Shown here piece after piece: positions 15,947 to 24,865 of a stretch of 64,000 nt of DNA. The number at the start of each line of letters is the position of its first letter. The first letter of the stretch is position 1. The stretch spans positions 175,103 to 239,102 of the forward strand of contig NZ_FNVT01000020.1 of NCBI RefSeq assembly GCF_900108335.1, read 5' to 3'. The notes beneath the pieces are model-generated. The model was not told the DNA's origin. It saw only the letters and a list, made by a program, of their open reading frames with translations, and ran no database searches. Made by a program: the position numbers and the translations under genes. The DNA comes from Nonomuraea solani (GTDB lineage Bacteria > Actinomycetota > Actinomycetes > Streptosporangiales > Streptosporangiaceae).

Positions 15947-16159
15947 CTAGCGGCGGCCGTACTTCTTGTGGACCGCCTGCTTGCTCACCCCGATCGCGTC
16001 CGCGATCTGCGCCCAGGCCAGGCCCGCCACCCGGGCGCGCCGCACCTGGACCGCCTCCAGGCGCTCGATCTCGCGCCGCAGCGCGGTCGTGGCGTGCAGG
16101 GCACGCAGCGGATCGTCGTCCTGCGCCTGCGTCACGAGGGCCGCCAGGTCGTTCGTCAT
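15947..16159 (-). CDS. Small helix-turn-helix protein
   Basis: A 70-residue protein with a coiled N-terminus (ALRREIERLEAVQVRRARV) and a C-terminal HTH WAQIADAIGVSKQAVHKKYG of the type found in short actinobacterial regulators. The ATG is 3 bp after the stop of the alpha/beta hydrolase gene, so it is the third gene of that operon and may regulate it. Confidence 0.85.
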   Translation of the reverse strand: MTNDLAALVTQAQDDDPLRALHATTALRREIERLEAVQVRRARVAGLAWAQIADAIGVSKQAVHKKYGRR

Positions 16160-16162
16160 GCC

Positions 16163-16903
16163 CTAAAGGTAGTCCAGCAGCAGCGCGCTGATCTCCTCAG
16201 GACGTTCGAGAGCGGGCAGATGCCCGGACCATTCCAGCTCCCGCAACTCCGCGCGCGGCAGTTCGGCGGCCAGGTGGCGGGCGCTGCGCACGAAGTACGG
16301 CAGGTCGTGCCCGCCGGCCACCACGAGCGCGGGCACGTCGATCGCGGCCGGGACGATCTCCCGCCCGATCCGCGACGTCTCAGGGTCGGCGGCGAGCTGC
16401 AGTTCGAACACGCGCCGCTGCATCGCCACCAGCCGCTCCCTGGCCCCGGCCGTGGCCAGGGGGCCGAGCAGGACGCGCGCGTTGAGCTCGGCGGCCCCCT
16501 GGACGTCGCCCTGCTCCAGCAGCCGGTCCTCTTCCTTCCAGTACGTCCGTACGTCCTCCGTCGGCTCCAGCGTGGAGACGGGGTTCAGCAGCACGAGCCG
16601 CCCGGCGAGCCCGGCGGAGGCCAGCTCCAGCGCGACCCGGCCCCCGCCGGACGACCCGACCAGCGCGGCGCGGGTGACGTCGAGCGCGGCCAGCACCCTG
16701 GCCACGTCGTCGGCGTCGCTGTAGGCCCGCCCGGCCCCGTACGAACTGCGCCCGTGCCCCCGGAAGTCCACCCGGATCACCCGGAACCGCCCGGCCAGCG
16801 CCTCGGCCTGCTCCTCCCACATGCCGGAGTCGGCCGCCGCCGAGTGCAGCAGCACCACGGCGTCGCCGGTGCCGCGTTCGTCGTGCCAGAGCTCGTCCGT
16901 CAT
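16163..16903 (-). CDS. Alpha/beta hydrolase
   Basis: A 246-residue alpha/beta-fold hydrolase. It has the oxyanion-hole region VVLLHSAAADSG, RVDFRGHGRSS, the nucleophile elbow LVGSSGGGR (Ser at about residue 94), an acid in VVAGGHDLPYF and the catalytic His in WSGHLPALE. GSSGG replaces the usual GxSxGG core only mildly. The start overlaps the end of the LysE gene as ATGA. Esterase, epoxide-hydrolase-like or lactonase activity is possible. Confidence 0.9.
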   Translation of the reverse strand: MTDELWHDERGTGDAVVLLHSAAADSGMWEEQAEALAGRFRVIRVDFRGHGRSSYGAGRAYSDADDVARVLAALDVTRAALVGSSGGGRVALELASAGLAGRLVLLNPVSTLEPTEDVRTYWKEEDRLLEQGDVQGAAELNARVLLGPLATAGARERLVAMQRRVFELQLAADPETSRIGREIVPAAIDVPALVVAGGHDLPYFVRSARHLAAELPRAELRELEWSGHLPALERPEEISALLLDYL

Positions 16904-17520
16904 CGTGACTCCACCGCCAGTCGTACACCCAGTCCGATGAGCACGACGCCGGAGATCTGCTCCAGCCGCCGCTTGACGGCCGGCCGGCCCAGCCACGCCT
17001 TGGCCTTGGCGACCGCCCAGATGAGCAGCCCGTACCAGAGCAGGTCGACCGCCACCCACACCAGGGCGAGCGTCACCAGCGTCACCGGCACGTTCTGGCC
17101 GGGCGGGACGAACTGCGGCAGGAACGACATCGCGAACACCGCCGCCTTCGGGTTGGCCAGGCACGTCCCCACCCCCGCCAGGTACGGCCCGCGCCACCCG
17201 GGCACCACCTCGCCCTCGGGCTCCGGCGCCCCCTTGCGGGCGTGCCACAGCGCCTGCGCGCCCATCACGACCAGCACCACGGCGCCGGCCACGCGCATGA
17301 TGTCGTAGGCCACCTGCGAGGCCACCAGCAGGGCCGACAGGCCGAACGCGGCGGCCAGTCCCCACAGCAGGATGCCGGTCTCGTTGCCGAGCGTGGCCGC
17401 CAGCCCGGAGCCACGGCCGGCGCGGACGGTCTGCCGCAGGATGATGGCGGTGCTCACCCCGGGCACCATGGCCACCAGGACGCAGGCGCCCGCGAATGCT
17501 AGAAGGTACATGCCGGGCAT
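16900..17520 (-). CDS. LysE/RhtB-family exporter
   Basis: A 206-residue membrane protein with about six helices. The N-terminal MVPGVSTAIILRQTVRAGRGSGL and FGTCLANPKA-like CLANPKAAVFAMSFLPQFV motifs are diagnostic of LysE/RhtB amino-acid or metabolite exporters. The start is the ATG of MPGMYLL, or MYLL three codons later; neither has a clear ribosome site. First gene of an operon with the hydrolase and the small HTH gene. Confidence 0.9.
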   Translation of the reverse strand: MPGMYLLAFAGACVLVAMVPGVSTAIILRQTVRAGRGSGLAATLGNETGILLWGLAAAFGLSALLVASQVAYDIMRVAGAVVLVVMGAQALWHARKGAPEPEGEVVPGWRGPYLAGVGTCLANPKAAVFAMSFLPQFVPPGQNVPVTLVTLALVWVAVDLLWYGLLIWAVAKAKAWLGRPAVKRRLEQISGVVLIGLGVRLAVESR

Positions 17521-17558
17521 GGTGGCAGAACGGTGACCGGATATCGCCTGATTTTTTG

Positions 17559-18530
17559 CTAGTGGTACAGCTTGCCCAGCTCGGCGATCGCCTCGCTCAT
17601 GAGCGTCCGCAGCTCGGCCGGCCCGAGCACCTCGACGTCGGCGCCCATGCGCAGCAGCAGCCAGCGCGCGTGCGTGATCGACTCGACGGGCACGGTGAGC
17701 GTGAGCCACCCCTCGGGGTCGGGCTCGCCGGCGGCGGCGAGCGCGGCGCCGACCACGTCCGAGCCCATCGTGTACGCCAGCAGGTCCCCCCGCCCGGGCG
17801 CCAGCTTGATCACGGCCTCGGCGGTGTACATCCGCTCGCGGAACTCCTTGGCGTAGGAATGCCAGAACCCGCCCAGATCGAACCCCTCGGGCCGGGTGAA
17901 CCGCCCGGGCAACGTCTCCAGCGTCAAAATCCTGGCCACCCGGTACGTGCGCGGCCCGCCGTCCGGCGGCGCGGCCACCAGGTACCAGGAGCCGCCCTTG
18001 AGCACCAGCCCGTACGGATGGATCACCCGGTCGACCTCCTGCTTCCCCCAGCGCCGGTAGGTCATGTGCAGCGGCCGACCGTCCCACACCGCCTCGGACA
18101 CCTCGCTCAGATGCGGCACGTCGTCGGACGAGCGGTACCAGCCGGGCACGTCGAGCAGGAACCGTTCGCGCATCCGGGAGGCGTGCGAGCGCGGCTCGGG
18201 CGGCAGCGCGGCCAGCAGCTTCAGCTCGGCGTTGGCCGCCACCTCCGCCAGCCCCAGGTCGGCCGCCGGGCCCGGCAGCCCGGCCAGGAACAGCGAGGAC
18301 GCCTCCTCGGCGGTCAGCCCGTTGAGCCGGGTGCGGTAGCCGTCGAGCAACTGGTAGCCGCCCGCCGGGCCGCGATCGGCGTAGACGGGCACGCCGGCCG
18401 CCGACAGCGCCTCGACGTCGCGGTAGACGGTGCGGACCGACACCTCCAGCTCGGCCGCGAGTTCGGGCGCGGTCAGGCGGCCGCGCGTCTGCAGGAGCAG
18501 AAGCAGCGAGAGCAGGCGGCTGGCACGCAT
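17559..18530 (-). CDS. YafY-type HTH/WYL-domain regulator
   Basis: A 323-residue regulator with an N-terminal HTH (TAPELAAELEVSVRTVYRDVEAL, residues about 20-42), a helical spacer and a WYL domain (DRVIHPYGLVLKGGSWYLVA). I start at MRASRLLSLL, the usual N-terminus; an ATG three codons upstream exists. WYL proteins respond to small ligands or nucleic acid. It is divergent from a DeoR regulator across 44 bp. Confidence 0.92.
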   Translation of the reverse strand: MRASRLLSLLLLLQTRGRLTAPELAAELEVSVRTVYRDVEALSAAGVPVYADRGPAGGYQLLDGYRTRLNGLTAEEASSLFLAGLPGPAADLGLAEVAANAELKLLAALPPEPRSHASRMRERFLLDVPGWYRSSDDVPHLSEVSEAVWDGRPLHMTYRRWGKQEVDRVIHPYGLVLKGGSWYLVAAPPDGGPRTYRVARILTLETLPGRFTRPEGFDLGGFWHSYAKEFRERMYTAEAVIKLAPGRGDLLAYTMGSDVVGAALAAAGEPDPEGWLTLTVPVESITHARWLLLRMGADVEVLGPAELRTLMSEAIAELGKLYH

Positions 18531-18556
18531 GATGCACATTGTATTGCGCACATATG

Positions 18557-18574
18557 TCGTGTTTGTATGAACAC
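18557..18574. promoter_or_regulatory. Dyad in the WYL/DeoR divergent promoter
   Basis: GTGTT-N6-AACAC lies immediately upstream of the DeoR ATG within an AT-rich 44-bp spacer. It is likely a shared operator; which protein binds is not known. Confidence 0.45.
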
Positions 18575-19327
18575 ATGGAACGTGTGCTCTCCATCATGAA
18601 CGCCTTGCGTACCCACGACAGCGTGTCCGTCGCCGAACTGGCCGCCGAACACGGCGTGTCCGAGATGACGATCCGCCGCGACCTGGACGAACTGGCGCGC
18701 CAGGGGGTGGTGCGCCGGGTCAGGGGCGGCGCGCTGTCGCTGCTGCTGCGCGGCGAGGAGCCGCCGTTCGGCGTGCGCGAACGGGAGGCGGTGGAGGCCA
18801 AGGAGCGCATCGGCGCCGAGGTGGCCGCGCTGATCGCCGACGGCGAGGCGGTGGTGCTGGACGGCGGCACGACCGCGCTGGAGGTGGCCCGCGCGCTGCT
18901 CGACCGCCGCCTGACCGTGCTGCCGCTGGCGCTGCAGGCGGTGTCGCTGCTGGCCACCGCGCCGCGGGTGCGCCTGGTGCTGCCCGGCGGCGAGGTACGC
19001 CAGGGCGAGCTGAACTTCATGGGCCCCCTCACCGAGAGCTCCATCAGGGCCCTGCGCTTCGACACGGCGGTGATCGGCTGCTGCGGCCTGTCCGCCGAGC
19101 ACGGCCTGACCGCGCACGACCTGCCCGAGGTGGCCATCAAGCAGGCGGCCATCGCCTCGGCGCGGCGGGTGATCGTGGCGTGCGACTCGGGCAAGTTCTC
19201 GCGTACGGCCTTCGGCGCGGTGTGCCCGATCGGCCGCCTGGACCTGGTGGTGACCGACCCCGGCATCCCGCCGGAGGAACGCGACGCCCTGGTCGCGGCC
19301 GGCGTCCTGGTGAAGGAGGCCGGGTGA
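18575..19327 (+). CDS. DeoR-family (GlpR-like) regulator
   Basis: A 250-residue repressor. The N-terminal HTH VSVAELAAEHGVSEMTIRRD (residues about 17-36) is followed by the RVRGGA turn and the DeoRC sugar-phosphate sensor domain (VVLDGGTTALEVAR, VIGCCGLS, VACDSGKFSR). The ATG start MERVLSIM is chosen over two upstream ATGs. It overlaps the MFS gene as GTGA and so probably controls sugar or nucleoside uptake. Confidence 0.93.
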   Translation: MERVLSIMNALRTHDSVSVAELAAEHGVSEMTIRRDLDELARQGVVRRVRGGALSLLLRGEEPPFGVREREAVEAKERIGAEVAALIADGEAVVLDGGTTALEVARALLDRRLTVLPLALQAVSLLATAPRVRLVLPGGEVRQGELNFMGPLTESSIRALRFDTAVIGCCGLSAEHGLTAHDLPEVAIKQAAIASARRVIVACDSGKFSRTAFGAVCPIGRLDLVVTDPGIPPEERDALVAAGVLVKEAG

Positions 19328-20484
19328 ACCGCCAGCGGGTGGCCGTCTGCCTGCTGTTCTTCCTGACCGGCGCGGCCGTCGGCACCTGGACGGCGCGCAT
19401 CCCGGCCGTCAAGGAACGCCTGGAACTCGGCGAGGGCGAGCTCAGCCTCGCCCTGCTGGCCATCGCGCTCGGGGCGATGGCGGGCATGACGGCGGTGGGC
19501 CGCCTGGTGGACCGGTACGGCAGCAGCCGGGTGATGATCCCGGCGGCCCTGGCGCAGGGCGTGGTGCTCGTGCCACCCGCCTACGCGGGGAACCTGGGCG
19601 TGCTGGCGGGCACGCTGCTGGTGTTCGGCGTGGTGCACGGGGTCCTGGACGTGTCCATGAACGCCAACGCCGTGGAGGTGGAGCGGGGCTGCGGGCGGCC
19701 GATCATGTCGTCGTTCCACGCCGTCTTCAGCGTCGGCGGGTTCGCCGGGGCCACGGCGGGCGGGCTGTTCGCGCACGCGGGGCTGGGTCCGGCGGTCACG
19801 TTCTGGGCGGTGGGAGCGGTGATCGCCGTCCTGGCCGTGCAGGCCGCGCGGTGGGCGCTGCGCTCGGTGCCGGCGGCCGCCGCCGACACCGGCGGGCGCG
19901 GCGGGCGGCCGCAGGGGATCGTGTTCCTGGGCGTGCTGGCGTTCTGCTGCCTGGTGGGCGAGGGCGCCGCGGCCGACTGGAGCTCGGTCTATCTGCGCGA
20001 GGACCTGGGCTCGTCGCCGGGGTTCGCCGCCGCCGGGTACGCCGCGTTCTCCATCATGATGACCGCGGGCCGGCTCGCGGGCGACCGGCTGGCCGCCCGG
20101 TTCGGGCCGGTGACGCTGGTGCGCTGGTGCGGGCTGCTGGCCGCCGCGGGGCTCGGGACGGCGGTGCTCGTCGGGCATCCGGTGGCGGGGGTGATCGGGT
20201 TCGGCTGCTTCGGGGCGGGGCTGTCGTGCATCGTGCCGCAGGTGTTCTCGGCCGCCGGGCACCGGGATCCGGCGTACGCGGGGTGGGCGCTGGCGCGGGT
20301 GGCGTCGATCGGCTACCTGGGGTTCCTGTCGGGGCCGGTGTTCATCGGAGGGCTGGCCGAGCTGACGGGGCTGCCGCGGGCGCTGGCCGTACCGGCGCTG
20401 CTGGCGGCGTTCGTCGCCCTGGCCGCGACGGCGCTGCGTACCCGGGAGAAGGATCTCAGCCGAACTGCTGCCAGCCCATCCTGA
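19324..20484 (+). CDS. MFS transporter
   Basis: A 386-residue permease with about 12 helices. It has the loop GRLVDRYGSSRVM, the motif SMNANAVEVERGCGRPIMSSFHAVFSVGG typical of YbjJ/FucP-like MFS proteins, and EGAAADWSSVYLREDLG. Translationally coupled to the DeoR regulator, it is a likely sugar or sugar-derivative transporter. The last 29 bp overlap the convergent TSUP gene. Confidence 0.9.
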   Translation: MNRQRVAVCLLFFLTGAAVGTWTARIPAVKERLELGEGELSLALLAIALGAMAGMTAVGRLVDRYGSSRVMIPAALAQGVVLVPPAYAGNLGVLAGTLLVFGVVHGVLDVSMNANAVEVERGCGRPIMSSFHAVFSVGGFAGATAGGLFAHAGLGPAVTFWAVGAVIAVLAVQAARWALRSVPAAAADTGGRGGRPQGIVFLGVLAFCCLVGEGAAADWSSVYLREDLGSSPGFAAAGYAAFSIMMTAGRLAGDRLAARFGPVTLVRWCGLLAAAGLGTAVLVGHPVAGVIGFGCFGAGLSCIVPQVFSAAGHRDPAYAGWALARVASIGYLGFLSGPVFIGGLAELTGLPRALAVPALLAAFVALAATALRTREKDLSRTAASPS

Positions 20485-21217
20485 CGACCATGGCCACCAC
20501 CACGCACAGCAGCACGATCCGGACGAAGGAGGTGCCCTTCCGCAGCGCCATCCGCGCGCCGAGCTGCGCCCCGGCCACGTTGCAGACCGCCATGCCGAGG
20601 CCGATCCCCCACTGCACGTGGCCCTGCAGCCCGAACACCACCAGCGCCCCGACGTTCGTGCCGATGTTGATGATCTTCGCGGAGGCGGAGGCGGCGACGA
20701 AGTCCAGCCCGAGAATGGTGGTGAACGCGATGATCAGGAACGTTCCCGTCCCCGGGCCCATGATGCCGTCGTAGAACGCGATCCCCACCCCGGCCGTCGC
20801 CACCGCGACGGCCACCCGGGGCCGGGTGCGCAGGTGCGGCACGGGAACGGCGCCCATCGACGGGCGCAACGTCACGAACGCCGCCACCGCCAGCAGCACG
20901 ACCATGACGGCCGGGCGCAGCACCTCGGCCGAGATCGACGCCGCGGCCCACGCGCCCAGCCCGGCGCACACGACGGCCAGCACGGCGCCCGGCACCGCCA
21001 CCTCGCGGTCCACCTTGGTGGAGCGCGCGTACGCCACGGCGGCGGAGGTGGTGCCGAACACCGACGACAGCTTGTTGGTGGCCATCGCCTCGACGGTCGG
21101 CATGCCGGTCATGAGGACCGCGGGCAGTTGCAACAGCCCGCCGCCGCCCACGACGGCGTCGACCCACCCCGCCGCTGCCGCCGCAATGAGCAACACGAAG
21201 ATCAGCTCCAGCGGCAC
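20456..21217 (-). CDS. TSUP-family (TauE/SafE) membrane permease
   Basis: A 253-residue integral membrane protein. The two inverted-repeat signatures are GWVDAVVGGGGLLQLPAVLM (residues 17-36) and GIAFYDGIMGPGTGTFLIIAF. Family members export sulfite, sulfoacetate or other organosulfur anions. The GTG start follows GGGGGAG. No sulfur genes adjoin it. Confidence 0.93.
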   Translation of the reverse strand: MPLELIFVLLIAAAAAGWVDAVVGGGGLLQLPAVLMTGMPTVEAMATNKLSSVFGTTSAAVAYARSTKVDREVAVPGAVLAVVCAGLGAWAAASISAEVLRPAVMVVLLAVAAFVTLRPSMGAVPVPHLRTRPRVAVAVATAGVGIAFYDGIMGPGTGTFLIIAFTTILGLDFVAASASAKIINIGTNVGALVVFGLQGHVQWGIGLGMAVCNVAGAQLGARMALRKGTSFVRIVLLCVVVAMVVRMGWQQFG

Positions 21218-21261
21218 GCGCCACTCCCCCGCATTTCCCCCGATAAACCCCCAGGAGTTTA

Positions 21262-21283
21262 CAAGTCACGCATTGGTGACTTG
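21262..21283. promoter_or_regulatory. Perfect dyad upstream of the TSUP gene
   Basis: CAAGTCAC (21262-21269) and GTGACTTG (21276-21283) flank GCATTG. Lying between the end of the 26.8-21.3 kb operon and the TSUP start on the same strand, it could be an operator or a weak terminator; no T run follows on the minus strand. Confidence 0.55.
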
Positions 21284-21299
21284 AGCCAGGGGAGGCTCA

Positions 21300-21835
21300 T
21301 CAGGCCAGCTCGTGCAGGAGGGCCGCGGTCAGGGTGGCGCGTTCGAGCATGCCGTCCACGCTGATGTGCTCGTGGCGGGCGTGGGCGCCGGCGCCGACCG
21401 CGCCGAGGCCGTCCAGGACCGGGCGGCCCAGCGCGGCGGCGAAGTTGCCGTCGCTGGCGCCGCCGACCGAGCATTCGCACAGGTCCAGCCCCATCCGGGC
21501 GGCCACGGCGCGCGCCTTTGCGAACAGCCGGGCGGTGCCGGGGCCGCGTTCCATGACCGCGCCGTCCGCGCTCGCCTCGAACACCAGCACCGCGGCGGCG
21601 TCCTCGGCGGCCGCCTCGATGAGGGGCCGGGAGGCGGGGCTGCCGATCTCCTCGTCGCCGTTGAGCAGCAGCCGCAGCGGGGGCCGGGCCAGCCCGGCGG
21701 CCTCGAGGGCGCGCAGCGCCCACACCAGTTGCACCAGCCCGGCCTTCATGTCGAAGACGCCGGGCCCGGTGACGTGGTCGCCGTCGGCGGTGAGCGGTGA
21801 GCGGTCAGCCAGTCGCGCAGCTCCAGGGGGTTCAC
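21300..21835 (-). pseudogene. M20 peptidase relic (glutamate-carboxypeptidase-like), internally deleted
   Basis: The GTG at 21835 overlaps the upstream stop as GTGA and opens the family-typical VNPLELRDWLTAH. The frame then jumps, at repeated CCGCTCACCG words (about 21793-21810), into SPLTADGDHVTGPGVFDMKAG. The first metal site (normally GHxDTV) is therefore lost. A second gap lies after FEASADGAVMERGPGT, where the dimerisation domain of over 100 residues should be, before RLFAKARAVAARMGLDL. The catalytic Glu in NGDEEIGS and the C-terminal GAHARHEH remain. About 178 codons survive of roughly 380. Not expected to be active. Confidence 0.75.
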
Positions 21836-22833
21836 CGGGCGGCCTCCAGGTCACGCAGGTGCTCTTCGCCCATGGGGGCGCGGCCGGTCTCGACGCCGGC
21901 CAGGCGGGCGAGCATGCCGGTCAGCAGCGGGGTGGCCGTTCCGGTGGCGCGCGCCTGGGCGAAGACCTCGCGGTAGTGGTCGTGCACCTCGATCGGGCGG
22001 CGCCGGACGGCGATGTCGCGCCAGATGCCGCTGCGGTCCTTCGGCTGGGTACGCAGCCACGCCGTCAGCCGGTCGGTGGCCTTCTCGCGTTCCGGCGAGG
22101 GGGTGGCGGGCAGGTAGGCGGCGGGCTCGAACGCGTCGAACGGCTCCAGCGTCAGGCCCAGCGCGGCGGCGACCGCGAACACCTCGGCCACCAGCGCGTA
22201 CATGAGCGGCCGGTGCCGGTCGATCAGGTCGGCCATGGGCGCGTCGGCCAGCGCGGTCGCGCTCAGCATGGCGCCGAAGCCCAGTTTGGACCACAGGTAG
22301 CCGTTCACGTTCGTGGTGGCCTGGGTGCCGAGCGCGGACAGGTCGGCGACCAGCCGGTCCACGCGGGCGCTCGCGGAGCCGTCCGGTTCGCCGATGACGA
22401 AGGCGCCGGGGCCGCCGTCGCGGATGACGCCCGGTTCGACCACGTCGGCGAAGATGTTGACGAACGCGCCGATGACGCGCTCCTTGCCCACGCGCTCGGC
22501 GATGAGCGGCTCGTTCAGGCCGTTCTGCACGGACACGACGTACCCGCCGGGGTCCAGGCGCGGCGCGATCCAGGCGGCCGCGCCCGCGGTGGCCTGGGCC
22601 TTGACGCACAGCAGGACGCGGTGCAGCGGCCCGTCCGCCTCGCCGGGGGTGGCGGCGGCGACGCGGACGCTCTCGTCGCCGTCCGCCCGCCGCAGGGTCA
22701 GGCCGTCGCGGCGGACGGCCTCGACGTGCGCGGGGTCGGCGTCCACGAGCAGCACCTCGTGGCCCGCCCGCGCCAGGTGGAAGGCGATGGTGCCGCCGAT
22801 GGCGCCGCCGCCCACGATCGTGTACGCGTTCAT
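21832..22833 (-). CDS. Ketopantoate reductase-like (ApbA/PanE family) dehydrogenase
   Basis: A 333-residue NADP-dependent reductase. Rossmann GGGAIGGTIAFHLARAGHEV (residues 8-27), CVKAQAT, VSVQNGLNEPLI and the C-terminal catalytic Lys region NVNGYLWSKLGFGAMLSATALADA fit the family. The location in a catabolic operon argues for a 2-oxoacid or beta-hydroxy-acid substrate other than ketopantoate. Overlaps both neighbours by 4 bp (ATGA, GTGA). Confidence 0.88.
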   Translation of the reverse strand: MNAYTIVGGGAIGGTIAFHLARAGHEVLLVDADPAHVEAVRRDGLTLRRADGDESVRVAAATPGEADGPLHRVLLCVKAQATAGAAAWIAPRLDPGGYVVSVQNGLNEPLIAERVGKERVIGAFVNIFADVVEPGVIRDGGPGAFVIGEPDGSASARVDRLVADLSALGTQATTNVNGYLWSKLGFGAMLSATALADAPMADLIDRHRPLMYALVAEVFAVAAALGLTLEPFDAFEPAAYLPATPSPEREKATDRLTAWLRTQPKDRSGIWRDIAVRRRPIEVHDHYREVFAQARATGTATPLLTGMLARLAGVETGRAPMGEEHLRDLEAAR

Positions 22834-23585
22834 GCCTTCTGAACCTCGCTCGTTCCGTTCCAGTGCAGGGGCAGGCCGGTGGTGCCCGCCGAGGCGCCGC
22901 CGTCGACGCGGAGCACGGCGCCGGTCACCCAGGCGGCCTCCGCGCCGGCCAGCCAGCGCACGGCGGCGGCCACGTCCGGCGGGAGGCCGCGGCGGCCGAG
23001 GGGGTTGGCCGAGACGGCGGCCGCGTACGCCTCGGTGACCGGGTTGGCGGCGCTGTCCACGGTGACGAAGCCGGGGCTGACCGCGTTGACGCGCACGCCG
23101 AGCGGGCCCAGTTCGACGGCGGCGGCCTTGGTGAGCATCTCCAGCGCGGCCTTCGACGTGCAGTAGTGCGCCGCACCCGGCCGGGCGCGCAGCGCGGCAC
23201 CGGAGGCGATGTTGACCACAGAGCCGGTACGGCCGCTCGCGGCGCAGGCCCGGCCGAAGGCGGCGGTGATCAGCATCGGGGCGCGGACGTTGACGTGCTG
23301 CACCCGGTCCCACTGGGCGGCGGTCATGTCGAGGAACGGCGTGGCCGGGTAGATGCCGGCCGCGTTGACCACGACGTCCACCGGGCCGTGCTCGCGCCAG
23401 GCCCGGTCCAGGAGCCCTCCGGCGGCCTCGGCGTCGGCCAGGTCGGCGGCGATCGCGCGGGGCGCGAGGTCCGGCTGCGGCCGGAGGTCCACGGAGGTGA
23501 CCAGGTCGCCGCCGGCGGCGAACAGCTCGCGGACGGCGGCGCCGATGCCACCGGCCGCGCCGGTGACCAGGACGTGGCGGGTCAT
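22830..23585 (-). CDS. Short-chain dehydrogenase/reductase
   Basis: A 251-residue classical SDR. It has GAAGGIG (9-15), NAAGIYP in place of NNAG, catalytic Ser in IASGAAL and HYCTSKAALEML with Tyr and Lys, and ends TGAVLRVDGGASA. VDLRPQPD suggests NAD preference. Coupled by 4-bp overlaps to the MFS gene upstream and the reductase downstream, so it works in the same pathway. Confidence 0.9.
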   Translation of the reverse strand: MTRHVLVTGAAGGIGAAVRELFAAGGDLVTSVDLRPQPDLAPRAIAADLADAEAAGGLLDRAWREHGPVDVVVNAAGIYPATPFLDMTAAQWDRVQHVNVRAPMLITAAFGRACAASGRTGSVVNIASGAALRARPGAAHYCTSKAALEMLTKAAAVELGPLGVRVNAVSPGFVTVDSAANPVTEAYAAAVSANPLGRRGLPPDVAAAVRWLAGAEAAWVTGAVLRVDGGASAGTTGLPLHWNGTSEVQKA

Positions 23586-24865
23586 GTGAGCTCCTTTCCC
23601 TTGGTCTCGGGCATGGTGGCGTAGACGGCCACGCCGACGAGCGCGGCGGCGGCCACGTACAGCCAGACCTGGTCGCGGTAGCCGCTGGTGCTGAGCCAGG
23701 TGGTGACGTACGGGGCGGTGCCGCCGAAGACGGCCACGGCCAGCGCGTACGGCAGCCCGATCCCGGTCGTGCGCACCTCGGCCGGGAACTGCTCGGCCAT
23801 GATGACCGCGCAGTTGGCCGAGTAGCCCACCAGGAAGAGCATCCCGGCCAGCTCGATGACCAGCAGCGAGCCGAACCCGCCGTCCAGGAACTGGAACGCC
23901 GGCCACGCCAGCACCAGGAACCCGATCGCGAAGGCGAGCATCGTGGGCTTGCGGCCCACCCGGTCCGACAGCAGGCCGCCGAACGGCAGCAGGATGAGAA
24001 AGAACAGCACCGCGATCGTGTTGGCGAGCAGCGCCTGGTTCAGCGGGATGCCGGTGACCGTGTGGGCGTAGGTCGGCATGTAGCTGACCCAGACGTAGTA
24101 GAGCAGCGTGCCGGCGATGGTGATGCCGACCACCCGCAACGCGGCCCGCGGATGGTCCCTGAACATGGTGGCCACGGGGTTGGCGCGGGTCTTGCCGGAC
24201 TCCTGGGCCTTGGCGAACGCCTCGGTCTCCGGCACCGAGACCCGCAGCCACAGGCCGACCAGCCCGAGCAGGCCGCCGATGACGAACGCGATCCGCCAGC
24301 CCCAGCCGTGCAGGGACGCCTCGTCCAGGGTCGAGGTGAGCACGGTGCCGAGGGCCGAGGCGATCAGCACGCCGCCGCCCACCGACACCTGCTGCCAGGA
24401 CCCGGCGAACGCCCGCCGGCCGCGGGCCGCGGACTCGACCAGGAAGGCCGAGGAGGTGCCGAACTCGCCGCCGGCCGAGAAGCCCTGGACCAGGCGGGCC
24501 AGCACCAGGATGATCGGCGCGGCGATGCCGATGGTCTCGTAGCCGGGGGTGATCGCGATCACGAACGCGGCCCCGGCCATCATCGCGATGGTGAGCGTCA
24601 TGCCCTTCTTGCGGCCGTACCGGTCGCCGTAGGCGCCCAGGATCGCGCCGCCGATGGGCCGCATGAGGAAGCCGACGGCGAAGACGGCCAGCGTGGACAG
24701 CAGCGCGGCGGTCTCGTTGTCGGTGGGGAAGAACTGGCGGGAGAACACCGACGCGAACGTGGTGTAGATCGCCCAGTCGACCCACTCGACGGTGTTGCCG
24801 ATGGCGCCGGCCACGATGGCCTTGCGCTGGGCGGGGGTCAGGCGGGTTTCAGCGACGGTGGTCAC
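23582..24865 (-). CDS. MHS-type MFS symporter
   Basis: A 427-residue, 12-helix metabolite:H+ symporter. The signatures are GNTVEWVDWAIYTTFA, the MHS loop GAYGDRYGRKKGM, LVQGFSAGGEFGTSSAFLVE and EQFPAEVRTTGIG. MHS proteins import dicarboxylates, betaines, aromatic acids and similar compounds. The start is a GTG overlapping the upstream stop as GTGA. It is the uptake step of the operon. Confidence 0.94.
   Translation of the reverse strand: MTTVAETRLTPAQRKAIVAGAIGNTVEWVDWAIYTTFASVFSRQFFPTDNETAALLSTLAVFAVGFLMRPIGGAILGAYGDRYGRKKGMTLTIAMMAGAAFVIAITPGYETIGIAAPIILVLARLVQGFSAGGEFGTSSAFLVESAARGRRAFAGSWQQVSVGGGVLIASALGTVLTSTLDEASLHGWGWRIAFVIGGLLGLVGLWLRVSVPETEAFAKAQESGKTRANPVATMFRDHPRAALRVVGITIAGTLLYYVWVSYMPTYAHTVTGIPLNQALLANTIAVLFFLILLPFGGLLSDRVGRKPTMLAFAIGFLVLAWPAFQFLDGGFGSLLVIELAGMLFLVGYSANCAVIMAEQFPAEVRTTGIGLPYALAVAVFGGTAPYVTTWLSTSGYRDQVWLYVAAAALVGVAVYATMPETKGKELT

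Noticed and set aside
16900..20262. A minus-strand open frame of 1120 codons
   Set aside because: Only its last about 206 codons (the LysE exporter) are real; the rest runs antisense to or out of frame with the WYL, DeoR and MFS genes.
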